A model generated the notes under the pieces. That model made no database searches and was not told the origin of the DNA. It saw only the letters and a program-made list of their open reading frames with translations. Shown here in pieces: positions 1 to 12,087 of a stretch of 64,000 nt of DNA. Position 1 is the first letter of the stretch; the number at the start of each line of letters is the position of its first letter. Origin of the DNA: Plazaster borealis (taxonomy: Eukaryota; Echinodermata; Asteroidea; Forcipulatida; Labidiasteridae); NCBI GenBank assembly GCA_021014325.1, contig CM037473.1:1130501-1194500 (forward strand), written 5' to 3'. The translations under genes and the position numbers were made by a program.

Positions 1-747
1 AAGCTAAAAACTGTCACGGTATTTTCATCAAGAACAGCAAATCCATCTACATTTAGAAAGGTGACAGAGAGGGTAACAACCACATCTCTGGCTGCAGCAT
101 TCTGCGAACAGACACCAACCCTCAGAAATTTGAGAAACGATTCATGCATAAATGGTTTCTCAGATTCAAATGTTTTTGGGTGAAAAATGTTTCCAAACCA
201 TATTACTTTGAAGGAAATCCTTTTTCAAAATAGTTTATACCATCAACAGCTGCAGTGCTTCTCACTAAGTAAGTTTTTATGGTCATTAATTTTTGAAGTA
301 CTTACCATGACCCTACCTTTAAAGGCACTGAACTCGTTTGGAAATTGTCAAAGACCAGTGTTCTCACTTGGTGTATCCCAACATATGCATAAAATAACAA
401 GCCTGTGAAAATTTGGGCTCAATTGGTCATCGAGGTTGCAAGAAAATGATGAGAGAAAAAACACCCTTGTTGTACAAATATATGTGTGCTTTCAGATAGG
501 AATAAAAACTTCTTGCAAGAAGTTTTTATTATTTTAGTGAGAAATTACCTCTTTCTCAAAAACTACGTTACTTCAGAGGGAGTCGTTTCCTACAATGTTT
601 TATACTATCAACAGCTCTCCGTTGCTTGTTACCAAGTAAGTTTTTATGCTAATATTTGTTTTGAGTCATTACCAAACGTGTACGATACCTTTAAGAATAT
701 ATAAGTTCTAACTATTATGTGATTACATTGTACTTACCTACAATTAG
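1..747. other. Upstream intron/flank of the GPATCH3-like gene, repeat-derived
   Basis: No coding exon is visible. Bases 1-180 resemble one arm of the long foldback family also seen at 2372-2880 and 19085-19345. Most of 319-694 is a family-A inverted-repeat element. The acceptor for the first visible exon ends at 747 (TTAG), so at least 694-747 is intron. Confidence 0.6.
319..694. mobile_element. Family-A MITE-like inverted-repeat element, copy 1
   Basis: It is bounded by TTAAAGGCA at the left and the complementary TACCTTTAA at the right. It holds the internal blocks TCAAAGACCAGTGTTCTC, AGATAGGAATAAAA and TACTATCAACAGCTCTC shared with copies at 6574-6948, 12088-12460 and 27172-27545. No coding capacity is seen. 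Short length, terminal inverted repeats and multiple copies indicate a non-autonomous DNA element. Confidence 0.75.
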
Positions 748-3700
748 GATGATGATTCTGGTGAGGAATGGGACAGACATGAAGCTCTACATAATGACGT
801 CACTAATCAGGAGCGGACAACAGAGAGACTGTATGAAAATGACATGGAGGTTACATGGGATAAAGGAAGTAGTGGTCTGGTGTTCTATACTGATGCTGCA
901 TATTGGGATAAGGCAGAAGGAGGTAGGTCTACGCATCTTTCAAGTCGCCGTATTTTTGACCGCACGAGGGCGTATGTGGACCAATTTCACGTGATGAAAA
1001 ACAAGTAAACAAACAGGGTTTTTTATGTCATTGTTATTATTATGTTTATGTATGTCGTCATTGATGCAAGAAAACTACGTACAGGCAATTCAAATAAGAT
1101 GAAACTGTAATTGTGATGCAAGACATTCCCTGCTGAAAGCGCCCTCATGCGGTCAAAAGTATTGTCAATTCAGTAGACCTTGGTTTGAATCCCTCTTTGG
1201 ATGGAAGTCTGATAAGTGGATTAGATTATCAGGCCGTGTCCAAATTGGCGGCTATGGCTACGGCTGGATGACCGCGTTATCATGCGTTGAAGTATAGGAC
1301 GTCCTTAGCAACACCCTCAGCAACAATCTTAGCCATAGCCACCAATCGGATATGGCCTCAGTCCTTCCTGATTAGATACATGTAGGTTTACCCCATCCCA
1401 CTATCCTGGACTTGCTTCTCGTTTCAGACCTAATCACATCTTCATCTTCTCATGGCAAGTTTCATCAAGTCTACTACAGTGCTTCTCTTGACTAATTTGA
1501 CTTTTGTCGTCCACTCAGGCAGGGGACCTCCTGATAGCTTCTGTATGGTGATGGTGTGCCAGATTGGTCTATTTGTGGCCAGTCTTGATGCATCTGTCAG
1601 TCTGGTTATAAATCTAGTTTTGCAGTCTTGCAAAATGCAATCCATTCATCTTTGGGTCGGCGGCCTCCGGGTTTCTCTCCTCTGACCTTGCCTTCAACTG
1701 CCATTTTGGGGGTATCATTGTGGTTTGCATTCTGTTCACATGTTCAAAATATTTGAGCCTTTTTATGGTTACTCTGTCTATTATGTGTGTTTTGAATCTT
1801 GTCCAGTCTATTAACTCCCTGTAAATGACAGAGGCATGTCATCTCAAATACATGAAGCCTGTTTTCGTCGTCCTTCTTGACTGTCCAGGATTCAGCACTA
1901 TATATAACAGTGTTTATCTAATTATATAATTTTTGGATTTCTACCTTTTATTACCGGAAAGACAAAACCAATGTGAGATGTTTTTTTCCTTTCAGATTTT
2001 GATGAGAAAACGACAGATGATTGGAACGTAGATATGAGTGCGTACTATGATCCAAGTAAGTCTCTCAAGGCACCCTGCTATAAAATACTACAAAATGCAA
2101 CACAGTTGAAATGAAAACCTTGTTCATATGCAGTAAAATGCAACTAGTGATTATGTTGCGTTGTGCAGTGAAGTGGGTTAAATCAGGGTAGCTATAGGAT
2201 GCTTGCCCCTTTGCAACATAATGCAACAAAAATAGGGTCATACTTTGGTAATGACCCCCAAGTGTGTAATTTCTATCTGAAAGCCTCCTTATTATAAAGA
2301 TGGAAATGGTAGTAAGCATCCTGCAAAATTATTTAGTTTGATTAGAAATCAATAAAAGTATGTAAACAAATTTGAATCTCCAAAATTCACCTCAAGGCGA
2401 GTTTGGGAGATTCAGATTTCCATGGTGTTCGTTTGTGAATGCTGCGGCCAGAGATGCATTTTGTACCCGCGTCACCTCACTAAATGTGGATGGATTCGAC
2501 AATCTTAATGAAAATACCGTGACAGTTTTTTGCTGTTTACTCAACAAGTAGACACTATATTCAGCTTAAACTTTCACAGGTGACTTTTATTGTATCTTTC
2601 TTGATAATTTTTGCTATAAATCAGCATTACGTTGACAAAAACCAATACGCAAAATTATAAAGAAAGATACAATAAAAGTCACCTGTGGAAGTTTCAGTAA
2701 AAGAACTGTCACAATAATTTCATCAAGAAAGTCAAATCAATCCACATTTTGCAAGATAAAAAAGCACTGTGCTTGTTTGCAGCGGGTACCAACCTCATCT
2801 CTGGCCATATTGAGGGCAGCATTGAAACGGACACCATGAAAGTTATTAAAATCTGAAATTTCACCTTTTGTAAGCTTGTTTCTAGTACCAGTCATAGTAA
2901 GGAGTATTTCCGTCTGAAATACACAGAAAAAATCAAACACTTTCGATCTCTGGCTGTGCTCCGTGGTCATAATGGGTTGATGTGGCTGGCTGCCAAAGGT
3001 GCCCTTGCATGCCTGCTTCTCGAACACGTTGTAGCCGCGTCCTTCGCAATTTAGCTCTTAGCTGCCAGTAAGGATGATTAGCCTCCCAAATTATTATTAT
3101 AAATTTCCTTCCTTAAACTCAGTTTTATTGGATTTTGCTGAATTAAACAAAGCACTTAATTTGTTGAATTTTTCACACATAGTTGTTTGAATGAATATTT
3201 TCAAAAACCAATGATTTATCTTAATGTTATGTTGAACATTTGACTTTTTCATTTTCAACTTCTCATGTAAGATGGAGGCGATATGGATGCTAAAGCTTTC
3301 CTTGATATGAGACGACAGAGAGCAATGAAGCTAGGTCTGGAGTCTACTAGCGTCTTTAAGTCCAAGACACAGAGAAGAAAAGAGAAGAGGGAAAGGAGAC
3401 TGTTAGAAAACAAGAACAGGAGAGGGCAGAGAACACAAGAAGCGGATCAAACAGACAAGCCAATCGGAAGCTTTGAAAGACATACCAGAGTAAGTTTAGG
3501 AAATGAACAGTTTGAGACTTTCCACAGTGGAGAATCATTTGGGGTTCTAGAGTAAACCATGTGTCAGTGTTGTGTGATTAGTGATTCAAACTCAAAACAA
3601 ACGACACAAGACATGAACTCAGACTTGACACTGAAGACTCAGACTCAAACCAATTGACTCAAGACTTAAACTGAGACTTGACACTGAAGACTCAGACTCA

Positions 3701-5894
3701 AACCAATTGACTCGAGACTTAAACTGAGACTTGACACTGAAGACTCAGACTCAAACCAATTGACTCGAGACTTAAACTGAGGCTTGACACTGAAGAATCA
3801 GACTCAAACCAAATGACTCGAGACTTGAACTCAGACTCGACACTGAAGACTCAAACCAAATGACTCGAGACTTAAACTCAGACTCTTGGGATTATGGATG
3901 CAACGATTACAAGACTGCCATGTAACAGTAATTGCAAGTTTGCCATGTAATAGTAGATATTATCATTGACCAATGTGTTGATTGTGGTTCCCAAAAGACT
4001 CCATCTGTGTAATTGGCCTTTGGACTTGCCTGCTTCAGTCTGCCTTCAAAGCTCTTCATGGACTATCTTCAAACTAGATATCTGATCTTCTGCATAAATA
4101 TAAATTCCCGTCCATCCTGTTTGATTTGTTGGCCAATCCTTACTGACGCAAACTACTGTTTCTACAAAATGTTATGGTCAAAAAGCCTTCAAGTTCATTG
4201 CACCTTCATTATGGAATGACTTACCAGTTCATCGTCGAACTGACTCTCTTCTGATTTTCAAGGGACTTTTTTAAAGACTCACTTGCATGAATCTACATTT
4301 TGTAACAAATTGTTCATACTTTTCATTATTTAATGTTTTATGTTAGGCATAGAGGCTTCTGCATGTGCTATATAAATGTATCATATTATTAATATCTCGT
4401 ATTAATATTACATTTTTGTAACAAATTGCTTAATATATTTCATTGTTTTATGGTTTGTGTTGCGCATAGAGGCTCCTGCATTATACGCTACATGTATATA
4501 AATGTCTCGTATTATTATTACTATTATTTAGCCATTTTTACATCTCATTTATCCTTTCAACTTCCAGGAATATTTGAACCACATCACCACATTGATTTTA
4601 TTTGGTTGTTACTTGATTACTCGTCTTTGCTCTGTTTGTCTTACTGTTAGAATCAACCACTTCTTCAATTCTAACTTCTTTGACTCATATCCGTTTGCAT
4701 TTTTAATGTGCTGTATCTAACCCATATTCTTTGCAGTCATCCTCATTACTTTATTTTAATATCCTTGATATATTTCACTTTGATATATTTCACTTTATTA
4801 TCTTAATTTTGTTTACATGTTTGTACGTTGTCAAATGATAAATTGATTAATCGATATTATCAATATTATTTTAATATGACACCTTTAAGATAATTGTGTC
4901 TATTTTAGTCTTTCTGGTCCCCAATTATGTACCTGTTTCTTCCCTTAAGTGAAGTAGTATACGATATGTTTGAAAACCCAGCAGCTAGACTTCTGTTCAC
5001 ATCGTAACCTTACCAAATCCATGTTTGTTTTGACTCCTTCAGGGTATTGGCAGGAAACTCATGGAAGCCCAAGGTTGGGTTGAGGGAGAGGGCCTAGGTA
5101 AAACCATCAAAGGAATGAGTCAAGCGCTGGACAACATCGGACAAAAAATGCACGACAAACGAGGAATTGGGTATGTTTGGTTTGATATTGGTAGCTTTCG
5201 GAATACAACCCAAATGATTTTATACAGGTGTGAGGTCTGTCTCTTCTTTGGGGCTCGAAATACCACTTTGACCACTGGCATGAGCAGTTAGTTTAGCAAT
5301 GGGCCATCAAGCCTTCAATCAACCAAACAAGACCAGAGTCTAGTGTTTTTCCAAATACATACTTTTTAACTCCAAACCTCCTTTAGATCTTCTAAAAATA
5401 TTTCTGGTCCAGTGACAGTTAGCTACAAGACCAGTGGTCTAGTGGAGATTTCTTGTAATTCAATTAACCTCTGGTTATGATTCAAGTTTTGTTGGATTAG
5501 AAGTTAGTCCAGGTGTTGTTTTTGTTATTTTTACCACACAGAAATATTTCTAACACAGCTTCAACTTTGAAGATGATTATTTATAGGGTCAAAGTTTGGA
5601 TGCATGGCTTTTGGGTGTGTGTAGTGTAGATTGGTAAATACATTGGATTTAAGAATTTCTTTTCTTTTCATTTCTAGATACTACGGGAAGAAATTGAATC
5701 CAAAGCAACAATTCAAGACTGGTCAGTCATATAAGCCAAGTGGCAATAGAGAGTTCATCATTTCCACCGTTTACGATGACCCTAAGGTCAATGACCCTGC
5801 TGAACCCCTACTCAGGTCACGAGGACCGTACCACTTGAAATATAGGGATGAGGTGCAGTTCACTAAGGGATCAGAAGTGGACGATTCAAATTGA
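748..5894 (+). CDS. GPATCH3: GPATCH3-like G-patch domain protein (3' part of gene)
   Basis: Five coding exons read through in one frame: 748-922, 1996-2055, 3272-3489, 5043-5170 and 5678-5894, all with AG acceptors and GT donors. They give 265 residues and a stop. The 5' part, roughly half of the ~525-aa vertebrate protein, lies before the window. The first exon carries the acidic stretch and the block GLVFYTDAAYW. The next has a TDDWNVDMSAYYD block. The third is an Arg/Lys-rich helix ending in GSFERHTR. The fourth is the G-patch itself (GIGRKLMEAQGWVEGEGLG) and the fifth the conserved C-terminus (FIISTVYDDP, LKYRDE). The order and motifs match GPATCH3. G-patch proteins generally bind and stimulate DEAH-box RNA helicases; vertebrate GPATCH3 has also been linked to antiviral signalling. 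The long open frame over the first exon is in the wrong frame; homology and splice phase fix the right one. Introns are packed with repeats. Confidence 0.9.
1231..1362. repeat. Foldback element in GPATCH3-like intron
   Basis: The arms AGGCCGTGTCCAAATTGG and CCAATCGGATATGGCCT are inverted, and the inner blocks GGCTATGGCTA and TTAGCCATAGCC also pair. It is about 130 bp, non-coding and MITE-like. Confidence 0.55.
1395..1925 (-). mobile_element. Decayed non-LTR retrotransposon (LINE) C-terminal fragment
   Basis: Read on the minus strand, broken frames give the tail typical of LINE reverse transcriptases: a segment like KTGFMYLR, then DWTRFKTHIIDRVTIKR, YFEHVNRMQ, and KARSEERNPEA followed by an Arg/Lys-rich stretch and CKT. 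Stops and frameshifts interrupt it, so it is a relic. It lies antisense inside an intron of the GPATCH3-like gene. Confidence 0.6.
2372..2880. mobile_element. Long inverted-repeat (foldback) element in GPATCH3-like intron
   Basis: The centre is a near-perfect inverted repeat: ACAGGTGACTTTTATTGTAT near 2577 pairs with ATACAATAAAAGTCACCTGT near 2666. The pairing extends outward: CTGTCACAATAATTTCATCA, ATCTCTGGCC and GACACCAT on the right match complements on the left. Related one-arm copies sit at 1-180 and 19085-19345. No ORF of note. Confidence 0.65.
3583..3885. repeat. 53-bp minisatellite in GPATCH3-like intron
   Basis: About five to six copies of a 53-bp unit containing GACTTGACACTGAAGACT and ACTCAAACCAATTGACTC run head to tail just after the third coding exon. 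The phase block AAACTGAG recurs at 3668, 3721 and 3774, exactly 53 bp apart. Outer copies are degenerate. Confidence 0.9.
4005..4540 (+). mobile_element. Degenerate LINE 3' tails (two tandem pieces)
   Basis: 4005-4270 has scattered frames reminiscent of LINE C-termini (FKALHG near the start and a LWND-like block). It is followed twice (near 4345-4380 and 4455-4530) by a CATAGAGGCT..CTGCA motif, a TATATAAATGT block and ATT-rich repeats. That is the usual 3' end of this kind of element. Heavily decayed. Confidence 0.45.
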
Positions 5895-6045
5895 TATTAA
5901 GGTGCACCTGTGTTATTCCTGTAACTATGTGGGAGGGTCGCTGATGACAAAATGACAGTCTGCTCAACAATCTGAGTATCACAGGCATCAGAGCTTGATT
6001 CCAAGTTTTCTCAAAATAATTTCAAAGCACATCTCATATTGCCAT

Positions 6046-6409
6046 TTAAAGGGTCTGTATACGTTCGGTAATGACTCTAAAAATTGATGGCAATAAAAAA
6101 CTAACTTGGTAAGAAGTACAGCAGCTTTTGATAGTATAATGCAATTTGAGAAATTTTTCACTTAGAAGTACTGCGGTTATGGAAAATTTTATATCACTTT
6201 TTATCCCCCAAAATTTGAGTCTGAGAAGCGGTACTGACAGTAACGTTTCTCAGATTGTGTATTCCAATTGTAGATTATGGACATAACTGCTCCAGATTTT
6301 TGGCAGTATCTCGAAAATGCTACCAAATGAAATTTGGTGAAATTTTCACAGGTTGGTTTTATGGTATATATCTACAACTCCAATTACCAAACGTATACAA
6401 TCCCTTTAA
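6046..6409. mobile_element. Family-B MITE-like element, copy 1
   Basis: The termini TTAAAGGGTCTGTATACG and CGTATACAATCCCTTTAA form inverted repeats. Internal blocks CTTGGTAAGAAGTACAGCAG and CGTTTCTCAGATTGTGTATT recur in copies at 12738-13127, 25269-25662 and 28370-28746. The centre holds the palindrome CTGAGAAGCG..CGTTTCTCAG. Non-coding. Confidence 0.75.
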
Positions 6410-6573
6410 AACAAAGAAAGGAGAAAAAGAGATTGACAGATACAATTTAGTTACTAAGAAATGAATATAATATAACAATGAAAGTTATACCGAGACTGAC
6501 AAAAACAATTATTACAAGATCTATGCATCCAAGTCATTTTGACATGTTTATTGATTTGAATTTGTTTCTTGGA

Positions 6574-6948
6574 TTAAAGGCATCGTACACGTTTGGTAAT
6601 TGTCAAAGACCAGTGTTCTCATTTGGTGTATCCCAACATATGCATAAAACAACAAGCCTGTGAAAATTTGGGCTTAATTGGTCATCGAAGTTGCAAGAAA
6701 ATGATGAAAGAAAAAACACCCTTGTTGTACAAATTTGTGTGCTTTCAGATAGGAATAAAAGGCTTCTAGCTAGAAGTCTTTTATTATTTTAGTGAGAAAT
6801 TACCTGTTCTCAAAAACTACGTTACTTCAGAGGGAGTGGTTTCTCACAATGTTTTATACTAGCAACAGCTCTCTGTTGCTCGTTACCGAGTCAGTTTTTA
6901 TGCTAATATATATTTTGAGTAAATACCAAACATGTACGATACCTTTAA
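6574..6948. mobile_element. Family-A MITE-like element, copy 2
   Basis: Bounded by TTAAAGGCATCGTACACG and ATGTACGATACCTTTAA. It carries the same internal blocks as the copy at 319-694, including a small palindrome GGCTTCTAGCTAGAAG at its centre. Confidence 0.8.
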
Positions 6949-7339
6949 ATATCTGTAAATACTTTACAATTTACTAAATTTGCAAACAGTTGTTTCAACA
7001 TTTGATATTTTTAAATATCAAATATTGTTAAAACAACTTACAGAGGTATTTCGGAGCAAAAGTTAATTGTTTTCTTTATACATGTATTAAATATACAAAG
7101 TGTACCATAAGAATTTATTTATTTATTGTAAAATTAAGAAGTCAAAGACATTTATCACTTTGTTTCCAAATTTATGTTTCTGACCAAAACCTGCAGCCAG
7201 CAACAGCAAATTAAGTCTGGTCCCCTTTTTTGCATTGATTTTTAGCATTTGTATTACAGTTACACACAGAGATAACAGGTTAACCCTGGAACCTGTCTTT
7301 CCATTACAATGTATGGTATTGATTGGAAAATTTATAATA

Positions 7340-7760
7340 ATTAGATAAAGTGCAAAAGCGTATTGTTAATCTTGTTGAAGAAGAGTTGGGATCCACGTTA
7401 AAACCTCTTCCCCACAGTAGGTCTGTAGCCAGCCTCTGTCTTTTCTACAGATGTTTTCATGGTAAATGTGCCACCAGTGTGTCCGATCTGGTTCCTCCTA
7501 TCAGGATGTTTGAGCGTGGAACCAGGTTTTCTGCTTGTTCTCACCCATACACTCTTGCTTTGCTGAGATGTAGAACAAGGAGCCATTCCAATAGCTGGCG
7601 ATGGAACTCCTTGCCTGGTACATGTTTCCCTCCATCCTACAATCTAGACTGTTTTAAGAGGAATATCAATTCCTACATGTATTTAAATATATATTTTTCT
7701 TCTAGTTGCCCCTTACCAAGATTGGCTTTTGGCCTTGTTTGGGGCAAACTTGTATTAACA
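7340..7760 (+). mobile_element. LINE reverse-transcriptase C-terminal fragment
   Basis: A 141-codon open frame at 7350-7775 reads as the extreme C-terminus of a non-LTR retrotransposon polyprotein: RSVASLCLFYRCFHGKC, DLVPP, then WRWNSLPGTCFPPSYNLDCF and an Arg/Asn tail. It then runs into an A-rich 3' end (AAATAAAAAAATAAAAAA). It is 5'-truncated, as is typical for LINE copies, and not a host gene. Confidence 0.75.
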
Positions 7761-8369
7761 AAAATAAAAAAATAAAAAAATAAATAAACCGTTTTCTGCT
7801 TTCATTCTAAAAAATGCGTTCCGTTTTCTGTCGTTTGTTATCATTTTTGTCTTCCTTTTTTTGTATGCAACAATAAACTCTTTTTCTCTCTTTTCTCTTT
7901 GTTCACCCTAATACTGAATAATTTTAAGGTGATCCCTGTGCTGCCCCCTCCCAGTTTGTATCTTTAACTTGGGTGTGACTCCTGGTTATGGCAGTGTCAG
8001 GTAGGCTTCTGACTGGCAAACCCCTGAAAAGCGACAGCATGTTAATCCAGAGGTCGCAGGTTCTAGTAAATTTGTCTTTGTACACCCCGAAAATACAATG
8101 AACTTTTCTCAGAGTTTTGGGAAAAACGTGCAAAGCAAATGCTAAAAGTCTGGTCTATATCCTTTCAGATAAAGATCTTCAGATCCGATATTTATCTCTC
8201 ATTTCTATTGCTGTTATTTGGCCAGCTGTAGGGAGATCCCAGACTAGAAGTGATATGGGTCTGAGATTACAACCCCGCAGCCTGGGTTTTAAGAAGATAC
8301 TGTGCATTTTTAAGAGACTCTTAATCCAACTGTACACCAATAGATGCATTTTTCTAAGTACATTTTCTT

Positions 8370-8625
8370 AAAGGGGAGGTATGGCAATAAAAACCTTCTT
8401 GGTTAGAAGTACAACAGCTTTTGATAGTATAAAGCATTTTGAGAATCATTGCACTTTGAAGTAATGTGGTTATGGAAAAAGATAACAGTTTTTATCCCCT
8501 GCAATTTGAATCTGTTCTCAGATTGTGTATTCCAATTACGGATTATTCTTCCTGCGTGGACATAACCGCTCCGGATTTTCGGCGATATCTGAAAAAACGC
8601 TACCACCTTTTGCAATGAAATTCCA
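8370..8625. mobile_element. Truncated family-B MITE-like element
   Basis: It begins with TTAAAGGGGAGGTATGGCA and contains AGAAGTACAACAGCTTTTGA and TCTCAGATTGTGTATTCC. It matches the left and central parts of the family-B copies but lacks the right terminal repeat. Confidence 0.6.
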
Positions 8626-9214
8626 TCCATTAAAAAACTTGTTGAATTCCTGACTAATCTGTTTTGACTTAGTGATGAAAAAGAGGATAATAAAAGCAGT
8701 CTTAGTTTCATTGTTCAATCCTTCAGGTTTTGTAAGTTCCAAGATCAATCCATACTTTTGTTTTTATTCAGTTCTTATTCCTTTTTAGCCATCGATTTAA
8801 GACTGCAATGTAGGTTCAAAGCATCAGGCCATTATTTATGCCTACCACTTTCAGGTCGTTTTGGTAGACAGTCTGACAGTTTGCAAGAGCTATTTCTTTT
8901 TCAGTTCTTCAAAGTGCAAGTATTCAGTTAGCATTTTGGCTGTAGACATTGCATTGACTGTTGATGACTTGAAGATAATGTTCTAGAAGACTGGAAAGTT
9001 TAGCCAACCTCAGCACTATTTTGATTAGGTATGGTTGTGCCTGGGTTCTCTCCTGTTGTTCGCAGTTCCACTTGAAGGAGTTGGAAGAACTCTAAATCCA
9101 GGCATTTAGTTCTTACCCCTGATCCATAGCCTTCGAGGACTTCACTTTTGTGTAAATTTATGCTACAATGATCTGTGTACAACCAAGAGGAATAGTCCTG
9201 CTAGGGCAGTAGGG

Positions 9215-9440
9215 CATACTGTCCATAAACCCATGTGCAGGTTAGTCGTTAAGAGTAGCGTGGATGTTCGAGTCCTAGTCTTGACACTTGTGTCCTAAAG
9301 CAAGGCACTTGACCATTATTTCTTCGTCCTTCGAGTTGGACATAAAGCCGTAGGTCCCGTACACTTATCGTTAAGAGAAGGAGCTTGCCTGGTGCTTCTG
9401 TAATAGTCTGGCAGCAATTTGCGCCACCTCATCTTGTACA
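9215..9440 (-). repeat. tRNA-related SINE-like fragment
   Basis: It contains a B-box-like block (GATGTTCGAGTCC) followed by TTGACACTTGTGTCCT and AAGCAAGGCACTTGACCA. The same text appears in opposite orientation at 25735-25945, 26515-26690, 43955-44085 and 61010-61175. A dispersed pol-III-type repeat is the likely explanation. Confidence 0.45.
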
Positions 9441-9630
9441 CCTTTCAAGATGTTGTATTAAATGGTTGCTGCGTCTCATAAACTCATTCTAATACCAAGC
9501 TCAGCCAAATTTGACATTTCTGCGCCAGGGGTGTCATTTATGACAGACAAGGTGCATTACAAGTGTACACTATATTATTTACAATTCTGGTCTACCCTTC
9601 CTACATTGATGAGAGAGGTACAAAGTCAAT

Positions 9631-10540
9631 TCATTCTGCTTCAAGATTTTTATCCAGTTTTGATCCCAATTGTTGGAAGTCCTTTTGTACACTCCTTATC
9701 ATTGCTCCAGCCTCCCGCCTTGACATTGCTTTGATGTTCTGGGTGCCCTGTTTTCCTTGCCTCTTAGCATCTTGCTCTAGTAACTTCTCCATCTTGGAAG
9801 CCATGATGCGACAGCTTTCTTGTCTCTCATGTATCCTCTGGAGACGAGCTGCCTCAAGATCCTGTGGGTTCAATTATTACACGGATTTCATTTGTAAAAC
9901 TTGCATAGAACTACAAATTGAGATCCATAAAATATGTGTTGTTTCAAGTGTAAGCATTTCTTTATAAGTGTGAGAGCCAAGCAATTTCCATTGCAATATC
10001 CTAATTTAATTCATTAATTGTGTTCATTAAATGTACGTAGCTGAATAGTTTTGCTTGGTGCATAACCTATACATTTCAATTTAGGGCCGTGGCAAGTGGG
10101 GGAAAAGACAATTTATTTGTTTGTTTATTAAAAAAAATTGGGGGGTAGCTATTTGTATCTAATCTAACCATCCATTTATGCATTTTGAGTGAGTGTTATG
10201 AGACCGACGTTAAAAGAGAGCCACTATTACAGCTCAACAAGGTGGGCTACTCCATGATCATGTACTCACTGAATCGAAATACTGGGTCTAATGTTCCTGT
10301 ACCAATTACAGATTTTACCTTCTTGTTCTGCTCAGCTTTAACCATTCTTTGTTTCCACTTGAGAGCTTTCTCCTCATCGTTCTCCTTATTACGAGAAGCT
10401 TCTCGCTGAAGGAGTCTTGCAGGGCACTTAACCCGAGGTTTACTTGCCGTTATGTCCACAGGCGACCCTTCATCTGTCATGTCTGTACTAAATAAATCCA
10501 CGTCGAAACAAACTGAAGCCCGGTTACTTTCTGAAGCCAT
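9631..10540 (-). CDS. Uncharacterised 150-aa charged helical protein, two exons
   Basis: Exon 1 is 10319-10540 (74 codons from an ATG giving MASESNRASV). Exon 2 is 9631-9861 (76 codons plus TGA). The donor is AAG|GTAAAA and the acceptor ACCCACAG|GAT; the junction is in phase 0. The N-terminus is acidic/polar and Cys-containing. From residue ~45 to the end it is Lys/Glu/Gln/Arg-rich and predicted helical, probably coiled coil (KALKWKQRMVKAEQNKK, then DLEAARLQRIHERQ). No catalytic motif, signal peptide or membrane segment is seen. I do not recognise the family; both exons keep one frame and a coherent composition, so I think the gene is real. A further 5' non-coding or 3' exon cannot be excluded. 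Confidence 0.6.
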
Positions 10541-12087
10541 TTTCACGATTTTTACAAAATATATGTAAATGGTTTACCTGTAACGATGCATGACAACTCA
10601 ATTTTCCATTCAATTGATTTGAATTCTTTGTTTTATCTCCTTTCCTCGAAAAATCTAAAACGATTACAGGCTTGCTCTCGTGCTTTTGTTGCTAACTCAC
10701 CTGTCAAAGTTGTTGACAGTTTCCATATAATTTCAAAATAGCAGGAAGTGAAGTGAGCCCTCAAGAGTTTTCTTTTTCAATGTCCCACAAAAAGCAAAAC
10801 CATTATAGGTCCCTTCACTAATTGGGTCACCTTATGCAATGCGCAGGGAAGATCTCAAAAGAAGCCCAAAGGCCGCCCTGTGTACTGAAGAAAACCTTTG
10901 AAATGTTTAGAAGCCTCACAACCTCTAAAACACAAACGTTCTGATACAACATGTAATCTATATCTGCTCAATTTTAATTATGTTGTCCATTGAGGCCGAA
11001 CACTTACCACGCCGGGGCCATGCGCTTTTCTCAATCTCATATCCAAACATAAACGCGAGTTCAACTTTCTCAAACAGGCTTGGCTTCTTCTTCGAAATAG
11101 GGCAAAATTGTAATAGTTTTCAGGGCTTAGGTTAACCAAAATAAGTCAGAACCCAATAACAAATCAAACATTACAAATTAAAAGAATCTTAGGAAAGAGG
11201 CCCGGGGCATTTGATTCAGTTTTACTCAGGCTAGGTGCGGTTTGAAGATGGGTTCCAATAGCGGCATTTTAGGCTACTGTTCCGTCTCCTCTTGGTGCTA
11301 CCCTGATTCCACCACCCGGAGCCTACATAACCAAGGTGCTGTGCTTGCCTGATCCACCCCTTTCCAAGAACCTTTAATGTAGTTCCCAAAACTAGGGGGA
11401 AGATACGTGTTAGGCATACCGTACTCGAGTTCTATCATAGGCCTATACCTTGTTGTACTCTGATAGCAAAATACTCGTAGGCCGCTACTAAAGTAATACT
11501 ATAGCTACTCAGCCACCCATAGAACTCGACATTAGACCTACTTGATAGTATTACTCAACATAGACCTATCAACTGAAAAGTACTTTCGACGACAACACTG
11601 TGTGGGAAGACATGAAGACCCAAGCAAGACGAATGCCGAAGTTTATGAGAAACTTTGGATAAGTTGTTCTTGACGTACCCAGGCATGCGATCGCTCAGGA
11701 TTTTTCCTGATTTCAGTTTTTTTATAACCTCTCTTGAGCTTTCAAATTTTCATGAAGTAGAGCAGTCACCAAAATGAAGGAAGATTTAACCCATTGTTTC
11801 CAAAACCTTTATTATAGTCAGGTGATCCACAGTATGCATGCATCTCATGCATCTGAGGATCTTGGTCTATAGATATGCGTGCCTAACCCAGGCCTGCAAT
11901 TTGCAGGAATTCGTTAGTTCACAGTTCGTCAAATCATCCCTGTATACCAGAATCGCATGGAAAAACAACCCGCTAAAACTGAAATAAAGGTCATGGATAA
12001 CCATCAGTTATTATACAAATAGTACAGTTAAAAATAACTTCATTTATTTGTTCATAATAATTTATTGATTGAATTATTCTGTTTCCT

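Larger units (their letters stand above)
5895..9630. other. Intergenic region between GPATCH3-like gene and the 150-aa gene
   Basis: Mostly repeats: family B (6046-6409), family A (6574-6948), an AT-rich palindrome near 6988-7038, a LINE tail (7340-7760), a partial family-B copy (about 8370-8625) and a tRNA-like SINE piece (about 9215-9440). The rest (about 7780-8365 and 8640-9200) shows nothing I can identify. The two flanking genes are convergent. Confidence 0.6.

Noticed and set aside
719..994. 91-codon ORF over the first GPATCH3-like exon
   Set aside because: Wrong frame; the spliced frame 748-922 matches GPATCH3.
7350..7775. Host gene of 141 aa
   Set aside because: The sequence reads as a LINE polyprotein C-terminus with an A-rich tail.
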